From: Opitutaceae bacterium
GTDB taxonomy: Bacteria; Verrucomicrobiota; Verrucomicrobiae; Opitutales; Opitutaceae
Length of the DNA stretch: 15,024 nt
Assembly (NCBI GenBank): GCA_031266495.1
Contig: JAISAX010000303.1
Location: forward strand, 1-15,024
Direction of reading: 5' to 3'
Position 1 is the first letter of the stretch; the number at the start of each line of letters is the position of its first letter. The translations under genes and the position numbers were made by a program. The notes beneath the pieces were generated by a model. That model did not search any database, had not been told where the DNA came from, and was given only the letters and a program-made list of their open reading frames with translations. Below, in pieces: positions 6,529 through 13,566 of the stretch.

Positions 6529-7533
6529 TCAGGTCGTTTCCTTTTTCGTGTCGAGCAGGCGTTCGTCGAACTTCATGCCGAGCGCGAGGCCGAGGGCTTC
6601 GAGCTTGTCCTTGATTTCGTTGAGCGATTTTTTCCCGAAATTGCGGTACTTGAGCATCTCTTGTTCGGTCTTCATCGCCAGTTCGCCGACGGTCGTGATG
6701 TTGGCGTTGTTGAGGCAGTTGGCGGCGCGCACGGAAAGCTCGATCTCGTTGACCGACATGTTGAGGAGTTTTCTGAGCTTGTTCTGCTCTTCGCTGACTT
6801 CGCTCTGCTGGTTCTCGAATTCGTAGGCCTCGCCGCTGACGCGGTCGAACACGTCGATGTGGTGCTTGAGGATCGAGGCGGCTTGCTTGAGGGCGTCGTC
6901 CGGCGTGATGCGGCCGTCGGTCCAGATCTCGAGGTTGAGCTTGTCGTAATCGGTGATTTGCCCGACGCGGGTGTTTTCCACGGCGTACTTGACGAGCGTC
7001 ACAGGCGAGAAGAGGGAGTCGATGGGAATGACGCCAATGGCCTGGTCTTCTTTTTTGTTCTGCTCGCCGGGATAATAACCGCGACCGGTCTTGATCTCGA
7101 TTTCGGCGTTGAAGGCGCGGGCGCGGTCAAGGGTGCAGATGACTTGCCCGGGATTGACGATCGTGATGTTGGCATCCGCCTGGATGTCGGCGGCGGTCAC
7201 GGGGCCTTCGCGGTTCACATTGATCCGGAGTGTGATGGGATCGCGTTTGGTGCTGATAAGGAGCACTTTCTTGAGATTGAGCACGATGTCGGTGACATCC
7301 TCGACGACGCCGTCGATGCTCTGGAACTCGTGGTTGACCCCTTCGATCCTGATCGAGGAGATGGCCGAGCCTTCAATCGAGGAAAGAAGGACGCGTCGCA
7401 GGGAGTTGCCTACGGTGTGGCCGTATCCGGCTTCAAATGGCTCGGCAATAAACCGGGCGTAAGTATCCGAGGAGCCTTCCTCGACCTTGGTGAGTTTGTT
7501 GGGAAGTTCGAACTTTCCGAGGCGTTTGGGCAT
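6529..7533 (-). CDS. rpoA: DNA-directed RNA polymerase alpha subunit
   Basis: 334 aa, the usual length. The N-terminal dimerisation domain is at about 1-235, with the conserved EPFEAGYGHTVGNSLRRVLL and later GRITPDDALKQAASIL. After a linker comes the C-terminal domain at about 260-322: MSVNEIELSVRAANCLNNAN, then TTVGELAMKTEQEMLKYRNF and GKKSLNEIKDKLEALGLALG. The Arg in ELSVRAANCL and the downstream Asn match the residues that contact UP elements and activators in E. coli alpha. It nucleates assembly of the polymerase core. It lies in the normal alpha operon position between rpsD and rplQ, with a 124-base gap from rpsD that holds no gene. The ATG start has leader CACCAACACCTATCGCC and no Shine-Dalgarno. 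Confidence 0.98.
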   Translation of the reverse strand: MPKRLGKFELPNKLTKVEEGSSDTYARFIAEPFEAGYGHTVGNSLRRVLLSSIEGSAISSIRIEGVNHEFQSIDGVVEDVTDIVLNLKKVLLISTKRDPITLRINVNREGPVTAADIQADANITIVNPGQVICTLDRARAFNAEIEIKTGRGYYPGEQNKKEDQAIGVIPIDSLFSPVTLVKYAVENTRVGQITDYDKLNLEIWTDGRITPDDALKQAASILKHHIDVFDRVSGEAYEFENQQSEVSEEQNKLRKLLNMSVNEIELSVRAANCLNNANITTVGELAMKTEQEMLKYRNFGKKSLNEIKDKLEALGLALGMKFDERLLDTKKETT

Positions 7534-7657
7534 GGCGATAGGTGTTGGTGTGTTAAGAGTGTCTGGTTTTCAGGCAACAGGCCCGGCCCCGGTTTTGTGT
7601 GTTGGGGAGATAGGCTCTGGTGCTTTCACTGTTTGCGTTGCGAATGGGTTCGCGGGT

Positions 7658-8266
7658 TTAGCGGGAATAGAACTCGACGATCAGTTGTTCGTTGATGTCG
7701 GGCGCCATTTCCTCGCGGGTGGGCAGGCGGTTGACGGTGGCCTTGAAGGCTTCGGCGTTGAGCGTGAGCCAGCCCGGGACGTTGCGGGCGCGGCTTTCCT
7801 CAAGGTTGCGTTGCGCGAGTTGGCGGGAGCCGGAGGCGTTCTTGATCTCGATCTCGTCGCCGGTCTGCACGGCGTAGCTGGAGATATCGACTTTGTGGCC
7901 GTTGACGCGGACGTGGCCGTGGTTGACGAGCTGGCGGGCGGCCGAGCGGCTGCGGGCGAAGCCGAGCAGGTACACGATGCTGTCGAGGCGGGTTTCGAGC
8001 AGTTGCAGGAAGCGTTCGCCGGTGACGCCGCGTTCGCGCTTGGCGGTCTCGAAGGTGCGTCGGAACTGGCGTTCAAGGAGGCCGTAGGTGTAACGGAGTT
8101 TCTGCTTTTCGTTGAGGCCGGCGGCGTATTCGGAGACCTTGCGGCGGAGTTTGGGTCCGTGCTGGCCGGGTGGATACGGGCGTTTTTCGAGGGCTTTGGT
8201 GACCCCGAAGAGTGGCTGGTTGAAGCGTCGGCTGAGTCGGGTGGTGGGTCCAGTGTAGCGAGCCAT
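7658..8266 (-). CDS. rpsD: 30S ribosomal protein S4 (zinc-free type)
   Basis: 202 aa. Starts MARYTGPTTRLSRRFNQPLF without the CxxC...CxxxxxC cluster, so it is the zinc-independent form. The body has the S4 core (LNEKQKLRYTYGLLERQFRR) and a typical S4 RNA-binding domain at about 93-155 (RLDSIVYLLGFARSRSAARQ, VNHGHVRVNGHKVDI). It ends INEQLIVEFYSR as expected. S4 is a primary binder of 16S rRNA and in E. coli is the translational repressor of the alpha operon. Whether it regulates here is unknown, and the long gaps make a conserved pseudoknot operator doubtful. ATG start, leader CCAGAACCAC, no Shine-Dalgarno. Confidence 0.97.
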   Translation of the reverse strand: MARYTGPTTRLSRRFNQPLFGVTKALEKRPYPPGQHGPKLRRKVSEYAAGLNEKQKLRYTYGLLERQFRRTFETAKRERGVTGERFLQLLETRLDSIVYLLGFARSRSAARQLVNHGHVRVNGHKVDISSYAVQTGDEIEIKNASGSRQLAQRNLEESRARNVPGWLTLNAEAFKATVNRLPTREEMAPDINEQLIVEFYSR

Positions 8267-8326
8267 GTGGTTCTGGAATTTGAGTTTTTTGGATTAAAGT
8301 GGCGGGAATCGACAGCGAGCGGCCCG

Positions 8327-8939
8327 TTACACGCGGCGGCGTTTCGGGGGGCGGCAGCCGTTGTGCGGCACCGGAGTCACATCGATGATGGAGTTGATCT
8401 CGAGGCCGATCGCCTGGAGGGCGCGCACGGCGCTGTCGCGGCCGAGGCCGGGGCCGGAGATGCGGATGACGACGTCCTTGAGGCCGTGGGCCATGGCGTT
8501 GCGGGCGGCGTCCTGCGCGACGACCTGGGCGGCGTAGGCGGTGGACTTGCGGGAACCGCGGAAGTTGCACTTGCCGGCGCTGGACCAGGCGATGACGGCA
8601 CCTTTCTGGTCGGTGATCGAGACGATCGTGTTGTTGAACGAGGCCAGGATCGTGGCGATGCCGGAGGTGATGTTCTTCGAGCCTTTGGCGCGGCGGATTT
8701 TGACGGCGCCAAGCTCTTCCTTGAGAAGCTCTTCGGCGGTGGGTTGCTTGGCGACGCCGCCGACGAGTTCGACAGGGGGTTCCGCCGGACCAGCGCCAGT
8801 GGCAGCGCCGGGGGGGGGGGGGGGGAGTAGTGGGCGCTTCGGCGGCGGCGGGTTTGGCGGCGGCGGCCTTGGGCGCACGGGCGGGCTTTTCAGCAGCGGG
8901 AGCGGCGGGCGTGGCGGGAACGGGCTTTTCTTCAGACAT
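8327..8939 (-). CDS. rpsK: 30S ribosomal protein S11, reading frame broken at a C16 tract
   Basis: The S11 core is intact: [60 protein letters not shown] and a terminal [13 protein letters not shown]. No usable start codon (ATG, GTG or TTG) lies in that frame between the tract and the core. An ATG at 8939, nine bases after rpsM, opens [20 protein letters not shown] plus 18 more Ala/Pro/Lys residues ending in APTT. This segment leads into 16 C on the coding strand (8810-8825), after which S11 is in the other frame. Fifteen or 18 C would give one continuous protein (203 aa with C15), made of a ~75-residue low-complexity extension plus S11. Read straight through as given, the frame yields an unrelated Arg/Pro-rich product running into rpsD. 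S11 is essential, so either the tract length is misread or a slippage event restores frame. Confidence 0.93.
8810..8825. repeat. G16 homopolymer tract interrupting rpsK
   Basis: Sixteen G on the + strand. It encodes five prolines on the coding strand and leaves one extra C, moving the S11 core out of frame with its only plausible start. It is the only coding tract in this window that is out of phase. Confidence 0.95.
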
Positions 8940-8948
8940 GGAGATAAA

Positions 8949-9326
8949 TTATTTGGCTGCTTTGGTGACGCCGACGGTGCGACGCGGGCCTTTGCGGGTG
9001 CGGGCGTTGGTGGAGGTGCGCTGGCCGCGGACCGGGAGGCTGCGGCGATGGCGGATGCCACGGTAACAACCGATGGCCTGGAGGCGCTTGAGGTTGCCGG
9101 TGAGTTCGCGGCGCAGATCGCCTTCGACGACCCACTTGCGGTCGGTGATTACCTGGAGGATTTTGTTGAGCTGTTCCTCGGTGAGGTCCTGCGCCCGCAT
9201 ATCGGGGTTCAGTTCAGCTTCTTTCACGACGAGGTCGGCCCGGACGGGACCGATGCCGTAGATGTAACGGAGCGAATAAGAAACTTTCTTCTTCGCGGGA
9301 ATATCAACGCCAAGGAGACGAGGCAT
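8949..9326 (-). CDS. rpsM: 30S ribosomal protein S13
   Basis: 125 aa, normal length. It contains [34 protein letters not shown] (helix-hairpin-helix-like region), the coiled helix pair around [13 protein letters not shown] and the basic tail [20 protein letters not shown], then [15 protein letters not shown]13 sits in the head of the 30S subunit, contacting the P-site tRNA and the S19/L5 bridge. The gene follows map after 87 bases made largely of degenerate GATTTTC-type heptads. infA and rpmJ, often found here, are absent. ATG start, leader CCAAACCACC, no Shine-Dalgarno. Confidence 0.97.
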   Translation of the reverse strand: MPRLLGVDIPAKKKVSYSLRYIYGIGPVRADLVVKEAELNPDMRAQDLTEEQLNKILQVITDRKWVVEGDLRRELTGNLKRLQAIGCYRGIRHRRSLPVRGQRTSTNARTRKGPRRTVGVTKAAK

Positions 9327-9335
9327 GGTGGTTTG

Positions 9336-9370
9336 GATTTACGATTTTGGTTTTTCGATTTTCGATTTCG
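9336..9370. repeat. Degenerate heptad array, unit GATTTTC
   Basis: Five successive 7-base units in the map-rpsM spacer: GATTTAC, GATTTTG, GTTTTTC, GATTTTC, GATTTCG. The period is kept although the units have diverged. Confidence 0.78.
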
Positions 9371-9413
9371 AAAGTGTGCGGATGGAACGGGAGAGAGTGG
9401 GAAAAAACGATGG

Positions 9414-10193
9414 TCAGGCGCAGGAGCGCGGGATCGTGAGGATCTCGGGGCCGGCATCGGTGGTGAGCACGGTGTGTTCGTAGTGGGCGGAGGGAAGGCC
9501 GTCGGCGGTGACCGTGGTCCAGCCGTCGCCGAGGGTCTTGATCTTGTGTCCGCCCATGTTGACCATCGGCTCGATGGCGAGGGTCATGCCGGGACGGATT
9601 TTTTCGCCGGAGCCTTTGCGTCCGAAGTTCGGGATTTGCGGTTCTTCGTGCAATTCGGTGCCGACTCCGTGGCCGACCATTTCGCGGACAACACTGAAGC
9701 CGTTGGCCTGGACGTAGGTCTGGATGGCGTGGGAGATATCGCCGATACGGTTGCCGACCCTGGCCTTGGCAATGCCGATGGCGCGGGCTTCCTGAGTGAT
9801 CCGGAGAAGCTTTTCCACGCGAGGCGAGATGACGCCGACGGGCATCGTGCAGGCGTTGTCACCGACGTAGCCGTTGTAAAAAATACAGACGTCGAGGGCG
9901 ATAATGTCGCCGTCGCGCAGGACGCGTTTCAGCGAGCCGATGCCGTGGACGACTTCCTCGTTGACGGAGAGGCAGGTCCAGGCGGGAAACGGGCGTTGCC
10001 CGTGGGACTGGTAACCGTAGCAGGCGCTTTTGGCTCCGAGTCGCGCCATGCTTTCGCGTGCGGTCTGATCCAGGTCGTAGGTCGTGATGCCGGGCCGGAC
10101 GAGCAGCTTGAGCTCTTCCAGCACGGTCGCGGCCACCGCACAGGCTTCGCGCATCCGGATGATTTCTTCCTTGTTTTTCAAGGGGATTTTCAT
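9414..10193 (-). CDS. map: Type I methionine aminopeptidase
   Basis: 259 aa. Removes the initiator Met from nascent proteins. The pita-bread fold and all five metal ligands are visible: Asp101 (DGDIIALDVCIFYNGYVGDN), Asp112, His175 (GHGVGTELHEEP), Glu208 (AIEPMV) and Glu239 (SAHYEHTVLTT). Substrate-pocket His83 (VVHGI) and His182 are present. There is no N-terminal zinc-finger extension, so it is the short bacterial class. The start ATG overlaps the stop of the adk-like gene as ATGA, giving likely translational coupling. This position after secY/adk is a common bacterial arrangement. No Shine-Dalgarno is visible. Confidence 0.97.
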   Translation of the reverse strand: MKIPLKNKEEIIRMREACAVAATVLEELKLLVRPGITTYDLDQTARESMARLGAKSACYGYQSHGQRPFPAWTCLSVNEEVVHGIGSLKRVLRDGDIIALDVCIFYNGYVGDNACTMPVGVISPRVEKLLRITQEARAIGIAKARVGNRIGDISHAIQTYVQANGFSVVREMVGHGVGTELHEEPQIPNFGRKGSGEKIRPGMTLAIEPMVNMGGHKIKTLGDGWTTVTADGLPSAHYEHTVLTTDAGPEILTIPRSCA

Positions 10194-10696
10194 GCGGCAG
10201 CGGGAGCAGGGACTTTTTCGGCTGCGAGGCAGCGAAGGAGTCCGTGTGTGCGGTAGTATTCGCGAAGCGCGGAGGCCATGCCGCCCTGGGCGGGCGAAGA
10301 GGCGGCCTCCGGAGCGGCGTCAAGGATGGCGTCGAGACTTTCGTCACGCGCGTCGAGCCACTCGTCGAATACACGGGCCTGGAGCAACGTAGCCGGGAAG
10401 TCGGTGAGGACAAAGCCCGCATCAGGTTTGCGCGTCAGGAACCAGCGTCGCAGGATCGCGAGCGTGGTGTCGTCGCCGGGGCGGTGATTGCCTTGGCGGA
10501 GTTCCCGGGCGGCGGCGAGGCCGGCGGGACTCTGGCGCGAAATCTCCTGCCTCATCAGTCCGGCGGGAGAGACGTGCTCGATATTCAAAGAACGAAGACG
10601 GTCCTGATATTCTGATGGTATCGAGGGACCGAGGACCAGAAGGCGGGCTTTGCAGCCGAGGGCTTCCGGGGAAAAAACTGGTGAGGATTCAGACAC
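10190..10696 (-). CDS. Adenylate-kinase-like protein lacking catalytic motifs
   Basis: About 168 aa if started at GTG 10696. An upstream ATG at 10786 would overlap secY by 64 bases and adds a non-homologous His-rich stretch. The order secY-this-map is the normal site of adk. Segments align with Adk in order: ARLLVLGPS with the first strand, NIEHVSPAGLMRQEISRQSP with the AMP-binding STGDMLR region, AARELRQGNHRPGDDTTLAI with the following helices, and DAGFVLTDFPATLLQARVFD with the NGFLLDGFPRT region. The P-loop GxPGxGKGT is replaced by GPSIPSEYQ (residues 23-31, no Lys), DGFPRT by TDFPAT (catalytic Arg lost), and the lid and following Arg-rich part are missing. Adk is usually ~215 aa. It looks like a retained non-catalytic remnant or pseudoenzyme, so a working adk should be elsewhere. 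The frame is intact and coupled to map by ATGA. Confidence 0.75.
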   Translation of the reverse strand: MSESSPVFSPEALGCKARLLVLGPSIPSEYQDRLRSLNIEHVSPAGLMRQEISRQSPAGLAAARELRQGNHRPGDDTTLAILRRWFLTRKPDAGFVLTDFPATLLQARVFDEWLDARDESLDAILDAAPEAASSPAQGGMASALREYYRTHGLLRCLAAEKVPAPAAA

Positions 10697-10722
10697 CCCG
10701 TCGTTTGTAAAGCCGGTTTTTG

Positions 10723-12213
10723 TTATATTTTCTTCAGCAGCCAGGCGGAGGCACCGATGATGAGGATGATGCCGAGAATCACCCACAGTCTGGCGACGGT
10801 TTTCATGTCGGCGGCTTCACCGACAGCGGTGCGGACGTTGCTGCGGGCACGGATCCGGCCTTTTTTGAGGAAGCCGTCATAGTGGCGCTGGAGCAGGAAG
10901 GTCTCGATCTGTTTCATCGTGTCGAGGATGACGCCGACGGTGATGAGCATGCCGGTGCCGCCGAAGAAGCTGGCGACTTTTTGCGGGACATTGAACTCGG
11001 CATAGAGGAAATCCGGGAACACGGCGATGATCGTGAGGAAGAGGGCACCAGCGAGGGTGATGCGGGTCATCACGAAGTCGAGGAAGCGGGCGGTCGGTTC
11101 GCCGGGGCGGACGCCGGGGATGTAGCCGCCGTGCTTCTTGAGGTCTTCGGCGATCTGGATCGGCTTGAACATGACCGACACCCAGAAGTAACTGAAGAAC
11201 AGGATCAGCAGCGCCATGACCGTGTAATAAACCGGATGGCCGCGCATGAGGTTGTTGGCGAACTCGATCAGCGAGGGCATGTCTATCGCCGAACCCAGGT
11301 AGGTGAGTATCTGCTGGGGGAAGAGGAGGATGGCGCTGGCGAAGATCACGGGCATGACGCCCGAATAGTTGACCTTGAGCGGCAGGAAGGAGTTCTGGCC
11401 TCCCATGACTTTGTTGCCCACGACTCGCTTGGCGTACTGGACGGGGATTTTTCTCTGCCCTTGCACGACCATGATGATGCCCATGGTGACGGCAAAGAAG
11501 AGGATCAGCATGAAGAGGAACGAGAGGTAGCTGATGCCCTGGGTGCCGACCGGGGCGCTGAGGAGCGTCCAGAGAGTGCTCATCGCGCCGGGGATGTCGG
11601 ACAGGATGCCGACCGTGATCAGCAGCGAGATGCCGTTGCCGATGCCGCGCTGGGTGATCTGTTCGCCGAGCCAGGTGAGGAGCATGGTGCCGGCTGTCAT
11701 GAAAACGACGCCGGTAATGAGGAACCAGGTGTGGCTTATCACCACGATCTGGCCGTGCCGGTTGATGTCATAAGCGCTGAAACCGGGGAGTTTGCTGGGG
11801 TTTTCGAGCGCGAGGATGAGTAGTGCGCCTTGCACTACGCAAATGAGGACCGTGGCATAACGGGTGTATTGGGCGATTTTCTGGCGACCGACGTCGCCTT
11901 CCTGCTGGAGGCGGGCGAGGCCGGGCACGACCGCTGTCATCAGCTGGAATATGATCGAGGAGCTGATGTAGGGCATGATGCCCAGCGCACAAACGGCGCC
12001 TTTCAGGAGCGCGCCGCCGGTAAACATGTTGTAAAGGCCCATCGCGCCGCCGTCTCCCATCGCTTCCTTGAGGAATGCCTCAAGGGGGCGCGGGTCGAGG
12101 CCGGGTATCGGAATGTTTGCCCCGACTCGGGCAATGAAGAGCAGGGCCAGGGTGTAGAATATCCGCGAGCGCAGCTCGGGAATCTTCAGGGAATTGGCAA
12201 AGGCGGAAAACAC
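10723..12213 (-). CDS. secY: Preprotein translocase subunit SecY, with extra C-terminal helix
   Basis: 496 aa from a GTG start. MFSAFANSLKIPELRSRIFY matches the SecY N-terminus. The ten-helix channel core is visible: ARVGANIPIPGL (helix 1 and plug side), IMPYISSSIIFQLMT (helix 2), the QRGIGNGISLLI loop, the GQRKIPVQYAKRVVG cytoplasmic loop that binds SecA/ribosome, MPVIFASAILLFPQQ, GYIPGVRPGEPTARFLDFVM, and LLQRHYDGFLKKGRIRARSN. Typical SecY proteins end soon after GRIRGR. Here about 45 more residues follow, ending in a strong membrane helix (VARLWVILGIILIIGASAWL plus LKKI, 473-496). The gene follows rplO after 54 bases containing a GCTGAAG heptad array. No Shine-Dalgarno precedes the GTG. 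Confidence 0.97.
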   Translation of the reverse strand: MFSAFANSLKIPELRSRIFYTLALLFIARVGANIPIPGLDPRPLEAFLKEAMGDGGAMGLYNMFTGGALLKGAVCALGIMPYISSSIIFQLMTAVVPGLARLQQEGDVGRQKIAQYTRYATVLICVVQGALLILALENPSKLPGFSAYDINRHGQIVVISHTWFLITGVVFMTAGTMLLTWLGEQITQRGIGNGISLLITVGILSDIPGAMSTLWTLLSAPVGTQGISYLSFLFMLILFFAVTMGIIMVVQGQRKIPVQYAKRVVGNKVMGGQNSFLPLKVNYSGVMPVIFASAILLFPQQILTYLGSAIDMPSLIEFANNLMRGHPVYYTVMALLILFFSYFWVSVMFKPIQIAEDLKKHGGYIPGVRPGEPTARFLDFVMTRITLAGALFLTIIAVFPDFLYAEFNVPQKVASFFGGTGMLITVGVILDTMKQIETFLLQRHYDGFLKKGRIRARSNVRTAVGEAADMKTVARLWVILGIILIIGASAWLLKKI

Positions 12214-12226
12214 GGTGAAAATAAAA

Positions 12227-12255
12227 GCTGAAGGCTGAAGGGCTGAAGGCTGAAG
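12227..12255. repeat. Heptad tandem repeat, unit GCTGAAG
   Basis: Two units at 12227-12240, one extra G, then two units at 12242-12255, filling the short rplO-secY gap. The nearby end of rplO (12271-12291) carries a related 7-base periodicity (GCCTTCG, GCCTTCG, GGCTTTC on the + strand), so the array may extend into the coding end. Confidence 0.9.
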
Positions 12256-12267
12256 AGGTGGCTTGTT

Positions 12268-12744
12268 TTAGCCTTCGGCCTTCGGGCTTTCAGGTTTTTT
12301 GCAGACAATGGCCTGGCCTCCGGCTTTTTCGATTTTGGCTTTGGCCGATTCCGAGAACTTCGTGGCGGTGATCTTGAGGGCGCGGCTGATTTCTCCGTCG
12401 CCGAGGACCTTGACGGTGTCGATGCCGGAGCGGATGAGTCCGGCGGCGGCAAGGCCGGGGGCGTCGATTTCGGTGACGCCGTCCGCGAGGCGGGCGAGGT
12501 CGCCGACGTTGACTATGGCGATTTCCTGGCGGAAGGCGGCCTGGTTGAAGCCGCGATGCGGGAGTTTTCTGTAGAGAGGCATCTGGCCGCCTTCAAAGCC
12601 GGGGCGGATGGAGCCGCCTGAACGGGCTGTCTGGCCTTTGCCTCCGCGTCCGGAGGTTTTTCCGTGGCCGCCGCCTTCGCCGCAACCGACGCGCTTTTTG
12701 CGATGCACGGCACCGGCAACGTTCTTGAGTTCGTGAAGTTTCAT
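12268..12744 (-). CDS. rplO: 50S ribosomal protein L15
   Basis: 158 aa from ATG at 12744. A longer open frame exists upstream to 13038 but overlaps rpsE and is not conserved. It has MKLHELKNVAGAVHRKKRVG, the Gly-rich arm GRGGKGQTARSGGSIRPGFE, then GGQMPLYRKLPHRGF and a C-terminal L15e/L18e-like domain up to AIVCKKPE. L15 is a late-assembly 50S protein binding 23S rRNA. A partial Shine-Dalgarno (AGGA) lies ten bases ahead. The last residues SPKAEG are coded by 7-base-periodic sequence, and the TAA stop lies in the same stretch. The 109-base gap from rpsE has no room for rpmD. Confidence 0.97.
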   Translation of the reverse strand: MKLHELKNVAGAVHRKKRVGCGEGGGHGKTSGRGGKGQTARSGGSIRPGFEGGQMPLYRKLPHRGFNQAAFRQEIAIVNVGDLARLADGVTEIDAPGLAAAGLIRSGIDTVKVLGDGEISRALKITATKFSESAKAKIEKAGGQAIVCKKPESPKAEG

Positions 12745-12804
12745 ATGTGGATTCCTGATGATGGCGCCCCGCCCGGAATGGTATAAGGCGGACGGGACTC
12801 GGAG

Positions 12805-12822
12805 TTTAACGCGCTTGCGCGC
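12805..12822. other. Small GC hairpin in the rpsE-rplO gap
   Basis: AGCGCGC-AA-GCGCGTT on the minus strand can form a 5-7 bp stem with a tiny loop. No U run follows, so it is not an intrinsic terminator. Its role is unknown; it may be incidental or a residue of the lost rpmD position. Confidence 0.4.
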
Positions 12823-12823
12823 T

Positions 12824-12858
12824 AATGAAGAATGTTGAATGCAGAATGCAGAATCAGT
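12824..12858. repeat. Heptad tandem repeat, unit AATGCAG
   Basis: Five 7-base units: AATGAAG, AATGTTG, AATGCAG, AATGCAG, AATCAGT. The array begins in the spacer and its last unit covers the rpsE stop codon (12854-12856). Confidence 0.88.
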
Positions 12859-13555
12859 CAGCCGCGACGGGTACGACTGCCTTGCGGAGTGTCTTGATTT
12901 TCTCCGCGGCGCGGAGTTGGCGGAGGCCGTGGAGCGTGGCGTTGACCACGGCGATGTGGTTTTTGGATCCCATCGACTTGGTGAGGACGTTCTTGACGCC
13001 AGCGGCTTCGAGGACGGCGCGGACGGCGCCGCCGGCAATGAGGCCGGTGCCGGTCACGGCGGGGCGAAGGAGAACTTTGCCGCCGTCGTAAACACCGTAA
13101 ACTTCGTGCGGGATGGTATCGCCCTTGAGAGTCACGCTGACCATGCGCTTGCGGGCGTTTTCGGTGCCTTTCTTGATGGCATCGGGGACTTCGTTGGCCT
13201 TGCCGTAACCGATGCCCACCTTGCCGTGCTGGTCGCCGACGACGGCGAGAGCGGAAAAGCTGAACCGGCGACCGCCTTTGACAACTTTGGCGCAGCGGTT
13301 GATGAAGACGACTTTCTCGACGAGGCCGGAGTTGTCTGCTTCTTCCTTGCGTTCGTCGCGACGGTTGCCACGACGGTTGCCGCCGCCACGGCGATCTCCG
13401 CCGGGGCCGCGATTGCCGCGGTCACCACGGTCGCCGCGCTCATTGCGGGGAGACGGGGACGGAGCGGCGGCAGCGGCGGCAGCAGTTCCGGCGGGAGCGG
13501 CGGGAGGCGGAGTGGTCTGGCCTTCGGGCGATGAAATTTGTTCGGGTGTGCTCAT
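12854..13555 (-). CDS. rpsE: 30S ribosomal protein S5 with long RG-rich N-terminus
   Basis: 233 aa; most bacterial S5 are about 160-175. Residues 74-233 are a normal S5: [60 protein letters not shown], then [20 protein letters not shown] and [15 protein letters not shown]. Residues 1-35 are Pro/Ala/Ser-rich, and 36-70 are Arg/Gly/Asp-rich with repeated RGD/RGN/RGG units ([20 protein letters not shown]). S5 lies at the 30S mRNA entry site and affects accuracy, and such a tail could touch RNA or mRNA. It starts 11 bases after rplR; leader AAAATCAACCC, no Shine-Dalgarno. ATG at 13555 is the only reasonable start. Confidence 0.96.
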   Translation of the reverse strand: MSTPEQISSPEGQTTPPPAAPAGTAAAAAAAPSPSPRNERGDRGDRGNRGPGGDRRGGGNRRGNRRDERKEEADNSGLVEKVVFINRCAKVVKGGRRFSFSALAVVGDQHGKVGIGYGKANEVPDAIKKGTENARKRMVSVTLKGDTIPHEVYGVYDGGKVLLRPAVTGTGLIAGGAVRAVLEAAGVKNVLTKSMGSKNHIAVVNATLHGLRQLRAAEKIKTLRKAVVPVAAD

Positions 13556-13566
13556 GGGTTGATTTT

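Noticed and set aside
6511..6530. Possible terminator behind rpoA
   Set aside because: The CCGGC/GCCGG stem is only 5 bp and is followed by AGAAATTT rather than a U run.
7534..7657. Possible small gene or S4-binding leader between rpsD and rpoA
   Set aside because: No open frame of note, no Shine-Dalgarno, and no structure I can defend by eye.
7487..10256. Long plus-strand frames opposite rpsD, rpsK, rpsM and map
   Set aside because: Shadows of conserved genes; they also run through REP or homopolymer sequence and show no protein family features.
10720..11823. Acidic, His-rich plus-strand frame of 367 aa
   Set aside because: Exact antisense of secY; the His/Asp/Glu pattern arises from membrane-helix codons read on the other strand.
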